This document shows, in pieces, positions 9,415 through 18,083 of a stretch of 64,000 nucleotides of DNA. The notes beneath the pieces were generated by a model that had not been told where the DNA came from, did not search any database, and saw only the letters and a list, made by a program, of their open reading frames with translations. Positions within the stretch are counted from its first letter, which is position 1; every line of letters begins with the position of its first letter. The position numbers and the translations under genes are program-made. The stretch covers positions 5,347,635 to 5,411,634 of the forward strand of contig CP139021.1 in assembly GCA_034044135.1 (NCBI GenBank), given 5' to 3'. The stretch is from Flammeovirgaceae bacterium SG7u.111. GTDB taxonomy: Bacteria; Bacteroidota; Bacteroidia; Cytophagales; Flammeovirgaceae.

Positions 9415-9448
9415 TTTTTGTACAATTTTGATTATTGTGGTATGTTTG
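9415..9448 (+). promoter_or_regulatory. Primary-sigma promoter of the hydrolase gene
   Basis: TTTTTG at 9415-9420, exactly 20 bases, then TATGTTTG at 9441-9448: a full match to the Bacteroidota promoter. Transcription should begin near 9455, leaving a leader of about 20 bases before the ATG at 9475. Confidence 0.7.
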
Positions 9449-9474
9449 TTTAATAGTTTGAAACTAACAGGCTT

Positions 9475-10242
9475 ATGAAGTTTAATATAAAAGAAGAGAA
9501 CGGATTTAAATTTTTGGATGAAGGTGAGGGAGAAGTACTCATCCTATTACATGGTCTTTTTGGTGCACTCAGCAACTGGGAAACCGTAATCAGCCATTTT
9601 TCACAGAAATATAGGGTTGTCATCCCAATGATGCCTATCTATGACATGCCCCTGAAAGAAGCCGGGCTCGAAGGCTTGGTTGAGTTTATCTCAAAATTCT
9701 TCGACTACAAAGGGTTCAACGATGTGACATTGATTGGAAATTCTTTAGGAGGTCACGTGGCGTTAATTTACACGCTAAGACATCAGGAAAAAGTGAACCG
9801 CCTGCTTTTGACAGGCAGCTCAGGGTTGTTTGAAAACACCATGGGTGGCTCTTATCCAAAAAGAGGTAGTTATGAGTTTGTAAAAACGAAAGTTGCTTAT
9901 ACCTTTTATGATCCTGAAGTTGCAACCAAAGAGCTGGTCGACGAAGTGTTTGAAGTGACCAAAAGCATTCCAAAATGTATGAGGATTGTAGCCATGGCAC
10001 GCTCGGCCCAGCGTCATAATATGGCCGAGGATATCAAGAATATACATGTTCCAACGTTGTTGATATGGGGATTGAATGACACGATCACCCCACCAATGGT
10101 AGCACATGAATTCGACAGGCTTATACCGAACACTGAACTCCATTTTATTGACAAATGTGGCCATGTGCCCATGATGGAACATTCTGAAGTGTTCAACAAA
10201 TTATTTGAAGAATTCCTTGAGAAAACAAAAGTGCTGATATGA
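9475..10242 (+). CDS. Alpha/beta-hydrolase fold protein
   Basis: 255 residues, a complete compact alpha/beta hydrolase. LLHGLFG (24-30) forms the oxyanion-hole turn, the nucleophile elbow is IGNSLGGH (Ser90), the acid is probably the aspartate in WGLNDTITPP near 203, and the histidine is in DKCGHVPMMEH near the C-terminus. There is no signal peptide, so it acts in the cytoplasm. The substrate cannot be told from the sequence; esterases, C-C hydrolases and thioesterases share this pattern. It is followed 67 bases later by a CBS-domain gene, with a shared terminator, so the two may be co-transcribed. Confidence 0.82.
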   Translation: MKFNIKEENGFKFLDEGEGEVLILLHGLFGALSNWETVISHFSQKYRVVIPMMPIYDMPLKEAGLEGLVEFISKFFDYKGFNDVTLIGNSLGGHVALIYTLRHQEKVNRLLLTGSSGLFENTMGGSYPKRGSYEFVKTKVAYTFYDPEVATKELVDEVFEVTKSIPKCMRIVAMARSAQRHNMAEDIKNIHVPTLLIWGLNDTITPPMVAHEFDRLIPNTELHFIDKCGHVPMMEHSEVFNKLFEEFLEKTKVLI

Positions 10243-10309
10243 ACGAATAGTGTCTGATGTCTCCAGATAGTTGTCTGGAGAGTATACTGCTGCTTAAACT
10301 AAAAAAGAT

Positions 10310-10975
10310 ATGATAGCAAGCAACTTGATAGATGCATCCATTCCAGTTTTAAAAACTACCGATACTGTTGCCGCATCACTCGACATGATGGCTGAGTTCA
10401 AACATAGCCACCTACCTGTAGTGCTGAACGGTAAATATGTAGGAGTGCTTTCGGAGAGATCGCTAGAGTTGCTAGACGAATCGTCTGAAATTGCCGGCTA
10501 TGCCGCACAAAACCCTGGCATAATGGTAGGGGAAAGCTATCACTTCTTTGAAGTCTTAAAAGCAGCAATTGATTCAAATCAAGACATTGCATCGGTTGTA
10601 GATGATGAGGATGAGTTCATTGGAGCTATCAACCTCAAAAATTCAGCCTTAGAATTTGCTCGCAAGTTTTCCGTACACCCTACAGGTGGCGCTTTAATAG
10701 TACTTTCGGTACGCGGAATTGATTATTCCCTCACGGAAATAAGCCGCTTGGTAGAGTCAAACGAGGCAAAAATCATTAGCTGCTTTGTAGAGTTAGATGA
10801 AGTTGACCAAACTAATTTGTTCGTAACGCTTCAGTTCAATACGTTCGATCTTACCCGCATCATTGCTACTTTTGAGCGGTTTGAATACAATGTAGTAGCA
10901 AAATATGCCGATGAACAGACCAAAGATTACGAATCTCATCGGATAGATTTATTGTTAAAATATTTAGAAATCTAA
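10310..10975 (+). CDS. CBS-domain protein with ACT-like C-terminal region
   Basis: 221 residues. Two CBS motifs fill residues about 1-135 (SHLPVVLNGKYVGVLSE in the first, IASVVDDEDEFIGAINL in the second). Residues about 140-221 have the alternating pattern of an ACT-like ligand domain. CBS pairs bind adenosine nucleotides and gate partner proteins; no enzyme domain is attached here. A gene of this kind directly before NAD kinase is an arrangement I recall from other Bacteroidota, suggesting a sensor linked to nucleotide pools, but that is inference. Confidence 0.78.
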   Translation: MIASNLIDASIPVLKTTDTVAASLDMMAEFKHSHLPVVLNGKYVGVLSERSLELLDESSEIAGYAAQNPGIMVGESYHFFEVLKAAIDSNQDIASVVDDEDEFIGAINLKNSALEFARKFSVHPTGGALIVLSVRGIDYSLTEISRLVESNEAKIISCFVELDEVDQTNLFVTLQFNTFDLTRIIATFERFEYNVVAKYADEQTKDYESHRIDLLLKYLEI

Positions 10976-10976
10976 A

Positions 10977-11008
10977 AAATAGGGAGAATTTCTTCTCCCT
11001 ATTTTTTT
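10977..11008 (+). terminator. Intrinsic terminator after the CBS gene
   Basis: AAATAGGGAGAA (10977-10988), 4-base loop, TTCTCCCTATTT (10993-11004), perfect 12-bp stem, with thymines to 11008. Confidence 0.88.
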
Positions 11009-11117
11009 GCCATTTTTTTGATGACAGCCATTATAGGATATCTTTAGGCAAAAATTCTTAGTTTTACTCCTTCATATTGTACACTACTGTACAGAAAAAC
11101 TTAGCCAACATTCTATC

Positions 11118-11996
11118 TTGTACAAAATCGCAGTCCATAGCAAAACATTTGAGCAGCCGAAGTCGGAAGTGATAAAAATGGTATTGGATGAATTGAGTAA
11201 GCGAGATGTATCTCTGCTTATATCCGAATACCTTCATCATTTCATTACACAAGTAGGTTGGGAAATAGGCGATTATAAAGTCTTCTCTCGTACAAATGAC
11301 CTTGCTGGAGCAGATTATTTTATAAGCATAGGTGGTGATGGAACATTCCTAGAGTCGGTTACTTATGTGAAAGACACCAACATACCTATAGCTGGCATAA
11401 ACACTGGCAGATTAGGTTTTTTGGCTACAATTTCAAAGGATAAGGTAAAGGAAGCACTCGATGCTATTTTGAAAGGGTACTATTCTAAAGAGCGGAGGTC
11501 GCTCATCAAAGTAGAAGCGGAGGATGATATTTTTGATGGGCTGAATTTTGGTCTTAACGAATTCACGATCTTAAAGCGAGACAGTTCATCCATGATCGTG
11601 ATTCATACGTACATAGATGGTGTTTACCTTACTTCTTACTGGTCCGATGGGTTGATAATTGCCACGCCAACAGGTTCTACTGGGTACTCTCTCAGCGTAG
11701 GTGGTCCAGTGGTCATTCCCACATCAAGTAACTTTATCATTTCCCCTGTAAGCCCTCATAATTTGAGTGTGAGACCGTTGATCGTTTCCGACGATTCTGT
11801 TATTTCTTTTGCCATTGAGGCCCGGAGCAAAAACTTCTTGGTCTCCCTTGATTCCCGCTCAAGAAAAGTAGATGTAAACATGCAGCTGGCGGTAAGGAAA
11901 TGTGACTTTGAAGTAAGTTTGATCAAACTTTTTGAAGACAACTTTTTGGACACGCTCCGCAACAAGCTAAACTGGGGCTTGGATGTAAGGAACTAG
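11118..11996 (+). CDS. nadK: NAD kinase
   Basis: 292 residues, the usual length. It phosphorylates NAD+ to NADP+ with ATP in the cytoplasm. The GGDGT motif is at 72-76 (ISIGGDGTFLES), followed by GINTGRLGFLA and the conserved TPTGSTGYSLSVGGP and SPVSPH motifs. The start is TTG at 11118: it gives the expected MYKIAVHSK beginning, and the next in-frame ATG is 20 residues in and would remove the first strand of the fold. It follows the CBS gene after a terminator, so it probably has its own promoter. Confidence 0.93.
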   Translation: MYKIAVHSKTFEQPKSEVIKMVLDELSKRDVSLLISEYLHHFITQVGWEIGDYKVFSRTNDLAGADYFISIGGDGTFLESVTYVKDTNIPIAGINTGRLGFLATISKDKVKEALDAILKGYYSKERRSLIKVEAEDDIFDGLNFGLNEFTILKRDSSSMIVIHTYIDGVYLTSYWSDGLIIATPTGSTGYSLSVGGPVVIPTSSNFIISPVSPHNLSVRPLIVSDDSVISFAIEARSKNFLVSLDSRSRKVDVNMQLAVRKCDFEVSLIKLFEDNFLDTLRNKLNWGLDVRN

Positions 11997-12371
11997 CTAC
12001 TAATACATTGTAAACTGATTTTTTGTGTTTTTTCACAAAGTTTTTGTTGGTTTATAGGCATAATTGATTGTTGCTGACGATCCGCCGCTGCGGCTACCCG
12101 TTGCTAGTTTTTTTAAATTAAAAGTAAAATTATTTTTCTTTTTTTTAAAACATAAGATACTATATGCCAATGCCTTATAAAAACAAAAACTACAATCACA
12201 TTTGTTAAAACTAGTAACTAGAAACCGTTAGCAATATTTAAAGAGTGGAAAAATTAGCATAATAAAAACACTCGGTTATTTAGTTTACAGAGTACTAATC
12301 ATCTAAATCCATATCTTTGCCCTTCCAATACAATTTGGACAATAAATTTCATTCAATCACTTAAATAGTAG
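11997..12371. other. Intergenic region upstream of ftsX
   Basis: 375 bases, very AT-rich. TATCTTTG at 12312-12319 fits the -7 element TAnnTTTG for the ftsX transcript, although no TTTG lies 19-21 bases upstream of it. GTTGCTAGTTTT near 12110 and AAAACTAGTAAC near 12210 form an imperfect inverted repeat with a loop of about 90 bases, of no clear meaning. No gene is seen. Confidence 0.5.
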
Positions 12372-13253
12372 ATGGCGGCAAAAGCTAAAAAGAGACTGGG
12401 AAGTTACCCATTTGTAAATGTTGTATTTAGTATTACATCAGCACTTTTTATGGTTGGCCTTTTTGGGTTGATGGTACTTTACGGCAACTCCCTCACCTCG
12501 AAGCTCCGACAATTGGAAATACAGATTTTTTTGCAAAGAAACATTGACAGTACGCAAGTAGCCGAACTCAAAAACCTGCTAGAAACACAAGAGTTTGTGA
12601 AGAAAAAAGATGGGGGGGAGTCGGTAGTGTTTGTGCCCAAAGAGGACGCAGCGCAAAAAATGATTGAAGAAACTGGAAAGGACTTCATGGCCTTTTTGGG
12701 TGAAAACCCACTTAGAAATGCTTTTCAGTTACAAATAGATGAAGGATTTAGGAGCAGTGAAGAACTAGCACAGGTGAAGGAAAGACTTGAAGATATGCCC
12801 TATGTATTTGAAGTTTCTTTTGCCATAGGCCAGGTAGAAGAAATTTACCAAAACCTGCAAAAAGTGGGAGGGATCATCTTATTCTTCATCATCATTTTAC
12901 AAATTACAGTGGTGATTCTCATCAACAATGCTATCAAACTGGCTCTTTTTTCACAACGATTTTTGATCAGGAGTATGCAACTGGTAGGAGCTACTTCTTG
13001 GTTTATAAAAAAACCATTTTTAAAAACAGCTATTTTTCAAGGTTTAATCAGCGGAATGATGGCATCTGCCCTTCTTTTGGTTATCCTTTTTTTAGGCAAC
13101 TCCCTTATAGATGGCCTCGATCAAATCCACAACCTATGGGGAATTCTGATTATTTTGAGCCTTTTGATTGTACTAGGTGGCGTAATCAGCTTTTTTAGTT
13201 GCCTCAATGCTCTAGGTCGTTACCTCAACATGAAGCTCGACGAATTGTATTAA
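12372..13253 (+). CDS. ftsX: Cell-division ABC transporter permease FtsX
   Basis: 293 residues with the FtsX layout: a membrane segment at about 20-42, an extracytoplasmic domain of about 120 residues (about 45-165), then three membrane segments (about 170-195, 220-245 and 260-285). The cytoplasmic loop SMQLVGATSWFIKKPF is the conserved contact to the ATPase. With FtsE it regulates peptidoglycan hydrolases at the division site. ftsE is not in this window, which is common in Bacteroidota, where ftsX sits with DUF3098 and uppP as here. Start ATG at 12372. Confidence 0.9.
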   Translation: MAAKAKKRLGSYPFVNVVFSITSALFMVGLFGLMVLYGNSLTSKLRQLEIQIFLQRNIDSTQVAELKNLLETQEFVKKKDGGESVVFVPKEDAAQKMIEETGKDFMAFLGENPLRNAFQLQIDEGFRSSEELAQVKERLEDMPYVFEVSFAIGQVEEIYQNLQKVGGIILFFIIILQITVVILINNAIKLALFSQRFLIRSMQLVGATSWFIKKPFLKTAIFQGLISGMMASALLLVILFLGNSLIDGLDQIHNLWGILIILSLLIVLGGVISFFSCLNALGRYLNMKLDELY

Positions 13254-13414
13254 GAGGGGAAAATTAAGAATCTTTCACATTTACACCCCTTACAAGGACT
13301 GCACATGGCTTTATATTGAACTTAATTACTTGTATTATTGCAGCAATATGATTGAATCCAAACATCATAAGAAACTAATAGCTTATTAACCTATTTATTC
13401 AAAAAGTACAAAGG

Positions 13415-13651
13415 ATGAAAGAAACAGAAAACAACCTAGCGTTCAACAAAGGAAATTATGTATTAATGCTGATCGGTATGGTCATTTTGGCTCTTGGGTT
13501 TATCGTCATGTCATTAGATGGAGAGCTTCATGGCTTTGGCTTTTTAGGCCTTACCCTTGGTCCACTTCTACTCATCGCAGGATTTGTGGTGGAGTTTTAC
13601 GCTATTCTTTACAAAGGCGCCAACCATCCGGTTGATAAAAACAAAGAATAA
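13415..13651 (+). CDS. DUF3098 small membrane protein
   Basis: 78 residues with two membrane segments (about 15-35 and 42-66). It begins with a short charged stretch, then FNKGNYVLMLIGM. I recognise it as a DUF3098 protein by its position between ftsX and uppP, its size and its pattern; no function is known. It lies 60 bases before uppP and is probably co-transcribed with it, which hints at an envelope role. Confidence 0.78.
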   Translation: MKETENNLAFNKGNYVLMLIGMVILALGFIVMSLDGELHGFGFLGLTLGPLLLIAGFVVEFYAILYKGANHPVDKNKE

Positions 13652-13710
13652 CTCACCCTATCTTATCACTTATTCACTCTTTTTAAGCACATAAACCTCT
13701 CTTTTTAACA

Positions 13711-14508
13711 ATGAGCATTATTGACGCTATAATCCTTGGAGTTATCCAAGGACTGACTGAGTTTTTGCCTGTGAGTAGCAGTGGACACCTCGAACTTGGA
13801 AAGGTGATCCTCGGTCAAGAGATAGAAGCTGGGCTTCTTTTTTCCCTTGTGCTCCATGCAGCTACAGCCCTAAGTACCATTGTGGTTTTCAGAAAAGATA
13901 TTTGGGAAATCATACGGGAGCTATTTAAGTTCGAGTGGAACGAATCAACTCAATTTGTTGCTAAGATTTTGATTTCGGCAGTTCCAGTCGGAGTAGTTGG
14001 AATCCTTTTCAAAAATGAAGCAGAGGCACTTTTCGAAGGAAATGTACTACTTGTAGGAGCCATGCTTCTGGTTACAGGCTTCTTACTTTTGATGACGCAC
14101 TACACCAAAGGAAGAAGCGGAAAACCGGTAGGGTACAAAGAGGCTATAATCATAGGTATAGCACAAGCAATTGCTATTTTACCCGGTATCTCCCGCTCGG
14201 GCGCTACCATTGGCACAGGCTTGCTCATTGGCGTAGACAAAGCCAAAGTAGCTCGTTTTTCATTCCTTATGGTGTTGCTCCCTATCATTGGCGCAACTAT
14301 GCTCGAATTAAAAGATTTCTTTGAAGACGAAGCAGCGCACACCGTAGATATAACAGTTCTGAGCATCGGGTTTATCACTGCTTTCATAATAGGCTTGGCA
14401 GCTTGTACGTGGATGATAGGAATTGTAAAAAAAGGAAAGCTTTCTTTCTTCGCCATCTACTGTTTCATCGTAGGTATTATCGCTATAGCTTGGGCTTTGC
14501 TAAACTAA
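13711..14508 (+). CDS. uppP: Undecaprenyl-diphosphatase (BacA/UppP type)
   Basis: 265 residues, polytopic, with about eight membrane segments. The two signature motifs are present: GLTEFLPVSSSGHL near residues 15-28 (catalytic glutamate) and LPGISRSGATIG near 155-166 (catalytic serine and arginine). It removes a phosphate from undecaprenyl pyrophosphate on the periplasmic side of the inner membrane, recycling the carrier for peptidoglycan and other envelope polymers. It ends the ftsX-DUF3098-uppP cluster and is followed by a terminator. Confidence 0.93.
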   Translation: MSIIDAIILGVIQGLTEFLPVSSSGHLELGKVILGQEIEAGLLFSLVLHAATALSTIVVFRKDIWEIIRELFKFEWNESTQFVAKILISAVPVGVVGILFKNEAEALFEGNVLLVGAMLLVTGFLLLMTHYTKGRSGKPVGYKEAIIIGIAQAIAILPGISRSGATIGTGLLIGVDKAKVARFSFLMVLLPIIGATMLELKDFFEDEAAHTVDITVLSIGFITAFIIGLAACTWMIGIVKKGKLSFFAIYCFIVGIIAIAWALLN

Positions 14509-14531
14509 GCATTACCCAGAAAAAACATTTT

Positions 14532-14569
14532 ACCCTCTTGGATTTGCTAGCCCAGAGGGTATTTTTTTA
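14532..14569 (+). terminator. Intrinsic terminator of uppP
   Basis: TACCCTCT (14532-14539) pairs with AGAGGGTA (14555-14562) and is followed by a run of thymines. Its right end touches the stop of the converging VOC gene. Confidence 0.75.
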
Positions 14570-14959
14570 CCCCTTCGGCTCTATCAAGTCCCACAAGTTC
14601 CCGTAGCAATCTTCAAATACAGAAACTATCCCATAAGCCTCCTCGGCTGGTTCTCTTACAAACTTTACCCCTTTTGAAGTATAGGCATGGTAATCCTGCC
14701 AAAAATCATCGGTATGCAGAAAAAGGAACACTCTCCCACCCGTTTGGTTTCCTATACTTTTTTCTTGCTTTTCACCGCTAGCCTTTGCCAATAAAATACG
14801 GCAACTCCCCTCTCCTTTTGGGCGCACCAGCACCCATCTTTTTCCCTCTCCCAAATCACTATCTTCTACCAATTCAAAACCTAAGGTTTCGGTATAAAAC
14901 TGAATGGCTTTGTCATAATCATCTACCACAAGGGCAATATTTACAAGGCTCTGGTTCAT
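14567..14959 (-). CDS. VOC-superfamily (glyoxalase-fold) protein
   Basis: 130 residues, a single complete glyoxalase/bleomycin-resistance-type module made of two beta-alpha-beta-beta-beta units. It opens VNIALVVDDYDKAIQFYTETLGF and ends EDCYGNLWDLIEP, which is the standard start and end of the fold and holds metal-ligand positions (Glu near the C-terminus). The substrate is unknown; the family includes glyoxalases, dioxygenases and resistance proteins. The gene converges on uppP. Confidence 0.82.
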   Translation of the reverse strand: MNQSLVNIALVVDDYDKAIQFYTETLGFELVEDSDLGEGKRWVLVRPKGEGSCRILLAKASGEKQEKSIGNQTGGRVFLFLHTDDFWQDYHAYTSKGVKFVREPAEEAYGIVSVFEDCYGNLWDLIEPKG

Positions 14960-15078
14960 AACAACAGAAATTATTTTTTATATGGTTCAAAAGTAATTGG
15001 CACAACACCATTCGTTTGGCTATATTGAAATTGTTTAAATGCAAAACAAATCCTTTCAAAAGCCAAGTTCATAAAAAC

Positions 15079-15429
15079 ATGCACATAGAAGATTTTAGAA
15101 ACTACTGCCTCTCTCTCAAAAAGGTAACAGAAGACACGCCTTTTGGCCCAAACACATTGGTGTTTAAAGTGATGGGAAAGATGTTTGCCCTTACAGATAT
15201 TACCGATTTTGAAAGTGTTAACTTGAAATGTGACCCTGAAAAAGCGATTGAACTTCGTGAACAATACGATGCCGTTAAACCTGGGTACCACATGAACAAG
15301 AAGCATTGGAACACCATCACTATCAATGGTGATATGAACGACAAAGAACTGCGGGAATGGGTGTTTCACTCCTACAACTTAGTAGTTTCGGGTATGCCAA
15401 AAAGGTTACAGAAAGAGCTGGAAGAGTAA
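15079..15429 (+). CDS. MmcQ/YjbR-family protein
   Basis: 116 residues from the ATG at 15079; the frame is open upstream but only from a TTG, and homologs start near MHIEDFRNYCLSL. The pattern ATG-EDFR-YCLSLKKVTEDTPFG, then VFKVMGKMFAL, LKCDPEKAIELREQYDAVKPGYHMNKKHWNT and a C-terminal LVVSGMPKR is typical of YjbR, a small double-wing fold once called DNA-binding. No biochemical role is established. It is divergent from the VOC gene and converges on feoB. Confidence 0.82.
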   Translation: MHIEDFRNYCLSLKKVTEDTPFGPNTLVFKVMGKMFALTDITDFESVNLKCDPEKAIELREQYDAVKPGYHMNKKHWNTITINGDMNDKELREWVFHSYNLVVSGMPKRLQKELEE

Positions 15430-15445
15430 TTTCAGCTCATTTTCT

Positions 15446-17554
15446 CTAGCTAAAAAGCTGAAACACGATAAGGCTGGAAAAATAAGCGAGAGCGGTCATA
15501 TATACCAACTGGATCGTTGGCCATTTCCAGCTTTTAGTTTCCCTTTTTACAATAGCAAGCGTACTCATACACTGCATTGCAAATACATAAAACACCAATA
15601 AGGAAAGTGCCGATGCCCGAGTGTAAACTTTGCTGCCATCGGGACGGACTTCGCTTCGCATTTTATCCAAAATAGGTTTTTCCTCTTCGTCTGAGCCTAC
15701 GCTGTAAATGGTCGCCATAGTACCCACAAACACCTCTCTTGCCGCAAATGAAGTAACAAGGGCAATTCCTACTTTCCAGTCGAAACCTAAGGGGCGAATA
15801 GCTGGCTCAATAAACTTCCCAAACACCCCTGCATAAGATGCTTCCAGCTTTTTCGAAGCCAATACGTTTGAGTAATCCTCTTGGCTAACCGTCCCTTCTT
15901 CTAGGGCTATCTGAGCTTGGGCTTCTGCTTGTTCCATACTATCGGCAGGACCAAAAGAAGCGGCAAACCAAAGAATAATAGAGATGACAAAAATGATTTT
16001 TCCTGCTTCAAACACAAAAACTTTTACTTTCTCAAAAACAGTGAGGAACACGTTTTTCCAATGCGGCATTTTGTAAGCAGGAAGCTCCATAACAAAGAAA
16101 CTGCTTTCTTCCGTTTTCACAATTTGCTTCATAACCCAAGCAGCAAAAATTGCCGAGCCCGTACCTAAAGCATACAACCCCATCACCACGAGGCCCTGAC
16201 TATTAAAAATCCATACGGATGAATCTTCCGGAACTACGAAGGCTACCAAAAGGGCATAAACAGGAATACGAGCCGAGCAACTTATCAATGGAGTGACCAT
16301 TATGGTGATCAACCTCTCCTTGTAATTACTGATGGTCCGGGTAGACATCACAGCTGGAATGGCACAAGCCGCTCCTGAAATGAGGGCAATTATACTTCTT
16401 CCATTCAACCCAAAGCGGCGCATAAGCCCATCGGAAAGGAACACTGCCCTCGACATATAGCCAACTTCTTCTAGCAAAGAAATAAGCAAAAACAGGATGG
16501 TGATTTGAGGAACAAAAATAATGATCCCTCCCAAACCAGCAATAATTCCATCGACCAACAGCGAGGTGAACATGCTGTCGGGCAACGTATTTTGTACCCA
16601 CTCGCTTAGCGCAACTGTACCTTCGTCTATCAGGTCCATGGGTACACTAGCCCAAGCAAAAATGGCTTGGAAGACAAGGAACAACAATGCCCCAAAAATA
16701 ACTGTACCTATTACTTTGTGGGTAAGTAAGGAATCAACCTTGTCGGTAAGAGAATGCTCCTCCTCACCCCTACTTTTCTTGACAGCCTCTGCTACTATCA
16801 GCTGGATTTTCTTGAAACGGTTGAGTGTCTCCGTTACCTGCGCCCTTATGCTGTTGAAGCCTGATTTTTTGGAAACCTGCTCTAAAAAACCTATTTCTTC
16901 CTCCGAAAAGCATTTTAGAGTTGTTCCATGATGGGCTGCAAGCAATGCTTTATACCGGGTAGTATAAGCAAATTTATCTTGCACCGCAGAGATTGTTTCT
17001 CCTGCTATTTCCTCTATATCTATAAAACCCGTGTTGGATTTTTTTACTTCAAGCAATTCTTGTTTTAATTCGCCAACCCCTTCTCCCGTCCTAGCGTTGA
17101 TCCTCACCACTTTTATTCCCAACTGCTGCTGAATATATTCTCCATCAATAAGCATCCCGTCTTTATTAGCCACATCTAGCATATTGATAGCCAAAATAAC
17201 GGGCAGCCCTAGGTCTATCACTTGGGTAAGCAAGAGGAAATGGCGTTCTAAATTGGTAGCATCTGCGGTGTAAATAACGGCATCGGGAAGTCGGTCTCCC
17301 TCAGCTTGGAAAAGCTGCTGAAGGACTATTTTCTCGTCCTCAGAATTAGGATAAAGGCTATACGCCCCAGGCAAATCAGTAATCTTAGCTTTTGCGCTGT
17401 TGGGCAGCGAGCAAGACCCAGATTTCTTATCAACGGTTACGCCAGGGAAGTTCCCTACCTGTTGGTTGAGCCCCGTAAGGCGGTTGAACAAGGATGTTTT
17501 TCCAGAATTGGGGTTGCCCACCAACACCACATCCAACTCTTTCGTCAATGGCAT
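15446..17554 (-). CDS. feoB: Ferrous iron transporter FeoB
   Basis: 702 residues, the family's usual length. The N-terminal G domain has GNPNSGKTS (G1, 13-21), DLPGAYSLYP (G3) and NMLD (G4), and a helical GDI-like spacer follows. The membrane part (about 280-700) carries the two Gate motifs, including GLNGRSIIALISGAACAIPA and the paired LISCSARIPVYALL. It imports Fe2+ across the inner membrane with GTP hydrolysis. feoA lies 18 bases upstream on the same strand, and a strong promoter precedes feoA. No feoC is present. Confidence 0.95.
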   Translation of the reverse strand: MPLTKELDVVLVGNPNSGKTSLFNRLTGLNQQVGNFPGVTVDKKSGSCSLPNSAKAKITDLPGAYSLYPNSEDEKIVLQQLFQAEGDRLPDAVIYTADATNLERHFLLLTQVIDLGLPVILAINMLDVANKDGMLIDGEYIQQQLGIKVVRINARTGEGVGELKQELLEVKKSNTGFIDIEEIAGETISAVQDKFAYTTRYKALLAAHHGTTLKCFSEEEIGFLEQVSKKSGFNSIRAQVTETLNRFKKIQLIVAEAVKKSRGEEEHSLTDKVDSLLTHKVIGTVIFGALLFLVFQAIFAWASVPMDLIDEGTVALSEWVQNTLPDSMFTSLLVDGIIAGLGGIIIFVPQITILFLLISLLEEVGYMSRAVFLSDGLMRRFGLNGRSIIALISGAACAIPAVMSTRTISNYKERLITIMVTPLISCSARIPVYALLVAFVVPEDSSVWIFNSQGLVVMGLYALGTGSAIFAAWVMKQIVKTEESSFFVMELPAYKMPHWKNVFLTVFEKVKVFVFEAGKIIFVISIILWFAASFGPADSMEQAEAQAQIALEEGTVSQEDYSNVLASKKLEASYAGVFGKFIEPAIRPLGFDWKVGIALVTSFAAREVFVGTMATIYSVGSDEEEKPILDKMRSEVRPDGSKVYTRASALSLLVFYVFAMQCMSTLAIVKRETKSWKWPTIQLVYMTALAYFSSLIVFQLFS

Positions 17555-17572
17555 TCCCGAATGTGTTTGTTT

Positions 17573-17794
17573 TTAAGTTAGCAAAATATGAGCAGCCTCG
17601 TCTTTTCTGAGCGCAACACTACTGTTGTCCAGCTTTATATACAAAGGAGACCCTAGTGGTGCAGTGCGGATAAGCCTCAGTCTACTTCCCGGCAAAAGGC
17701 CCATTTCTATCAGTTTGGCAGCAGTGCCCTCTTCTAAAAAATCTGATACGATGCCAGATTCGCCTATTTTTAAATTTGCAGCGGATCTACTCAT
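17573..17794 (-). CDS. feoA: Ferrous iron transport accessory protein FeoA
   Basis: 73 residues with an SH3-like fold. Key pattern: LKIGESGIVSDF, then LIEMGLLPGSRLRLIRTAPLGSPLYIKL, which is the FeoA core. It supports FeoB activity at the cytoplasmic face. It is immediately upstream of feoB in one operon. Confidence 0.9.
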   Translation of the reverse strand: MSRSAANLKIGESGIVSDFLEEGTAAKLIEMGLLPGSRLRLIRTAPLGSPLYIKLDNSSVALRKDEAAHILLT

Positions 17795-17823
17795 AGTTTA
17801 TTTAGATTAATTTTAAATAAAAG

Positions 17824-17854
17824 CAAAACTAAACTATCTATGCCATATTATCAA
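17824..17854 (-). promoter_or_regulatory. Promoter of feoAB
   Basis: On the minus strand TTG (17854-17852), 20 bases, TAGTTTTG (17831-17824): a full match to the Bacteroidota consensus. It is about 30 bases upstream of the feoA ATG. I see no clear Fur box, though the surrounding sequence is AT-rich enough to hide one. Confidence 0.7.
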
Positions 17855-18083
17855 TAGATGAACCTATAAAATATCCCATATTTTATTCGTGGCTTGTCTG
17901 GCATTCGTTTTTAAGAATTGGAGACCTCTAGAAAAAGTGACCAAACTACTTGAGGTAGTAAATCGGGGTTTGACAAGAAGAAATAGGGGAAGGTACACCT
18001 CTCTCTTTTTGTAGTATAAAAATAAGGGAGGTGCAAAAACAATGCCCCTTTACGGTTTAAATATCTTATAAAGAAACCAAGTG

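Larger units (their letters stand above)
9021..9474. other. Intergenic region between pfkA and the hydrolase gene
   Basis: 454 bases without a gene. It holds the pfkA terminator at its left end and a near-perfect promoter at its right end. The middle, about 9125-9410, is AT-rich and shows no ORF, RNA gene or repeat that I can support. Confidence 0.6.
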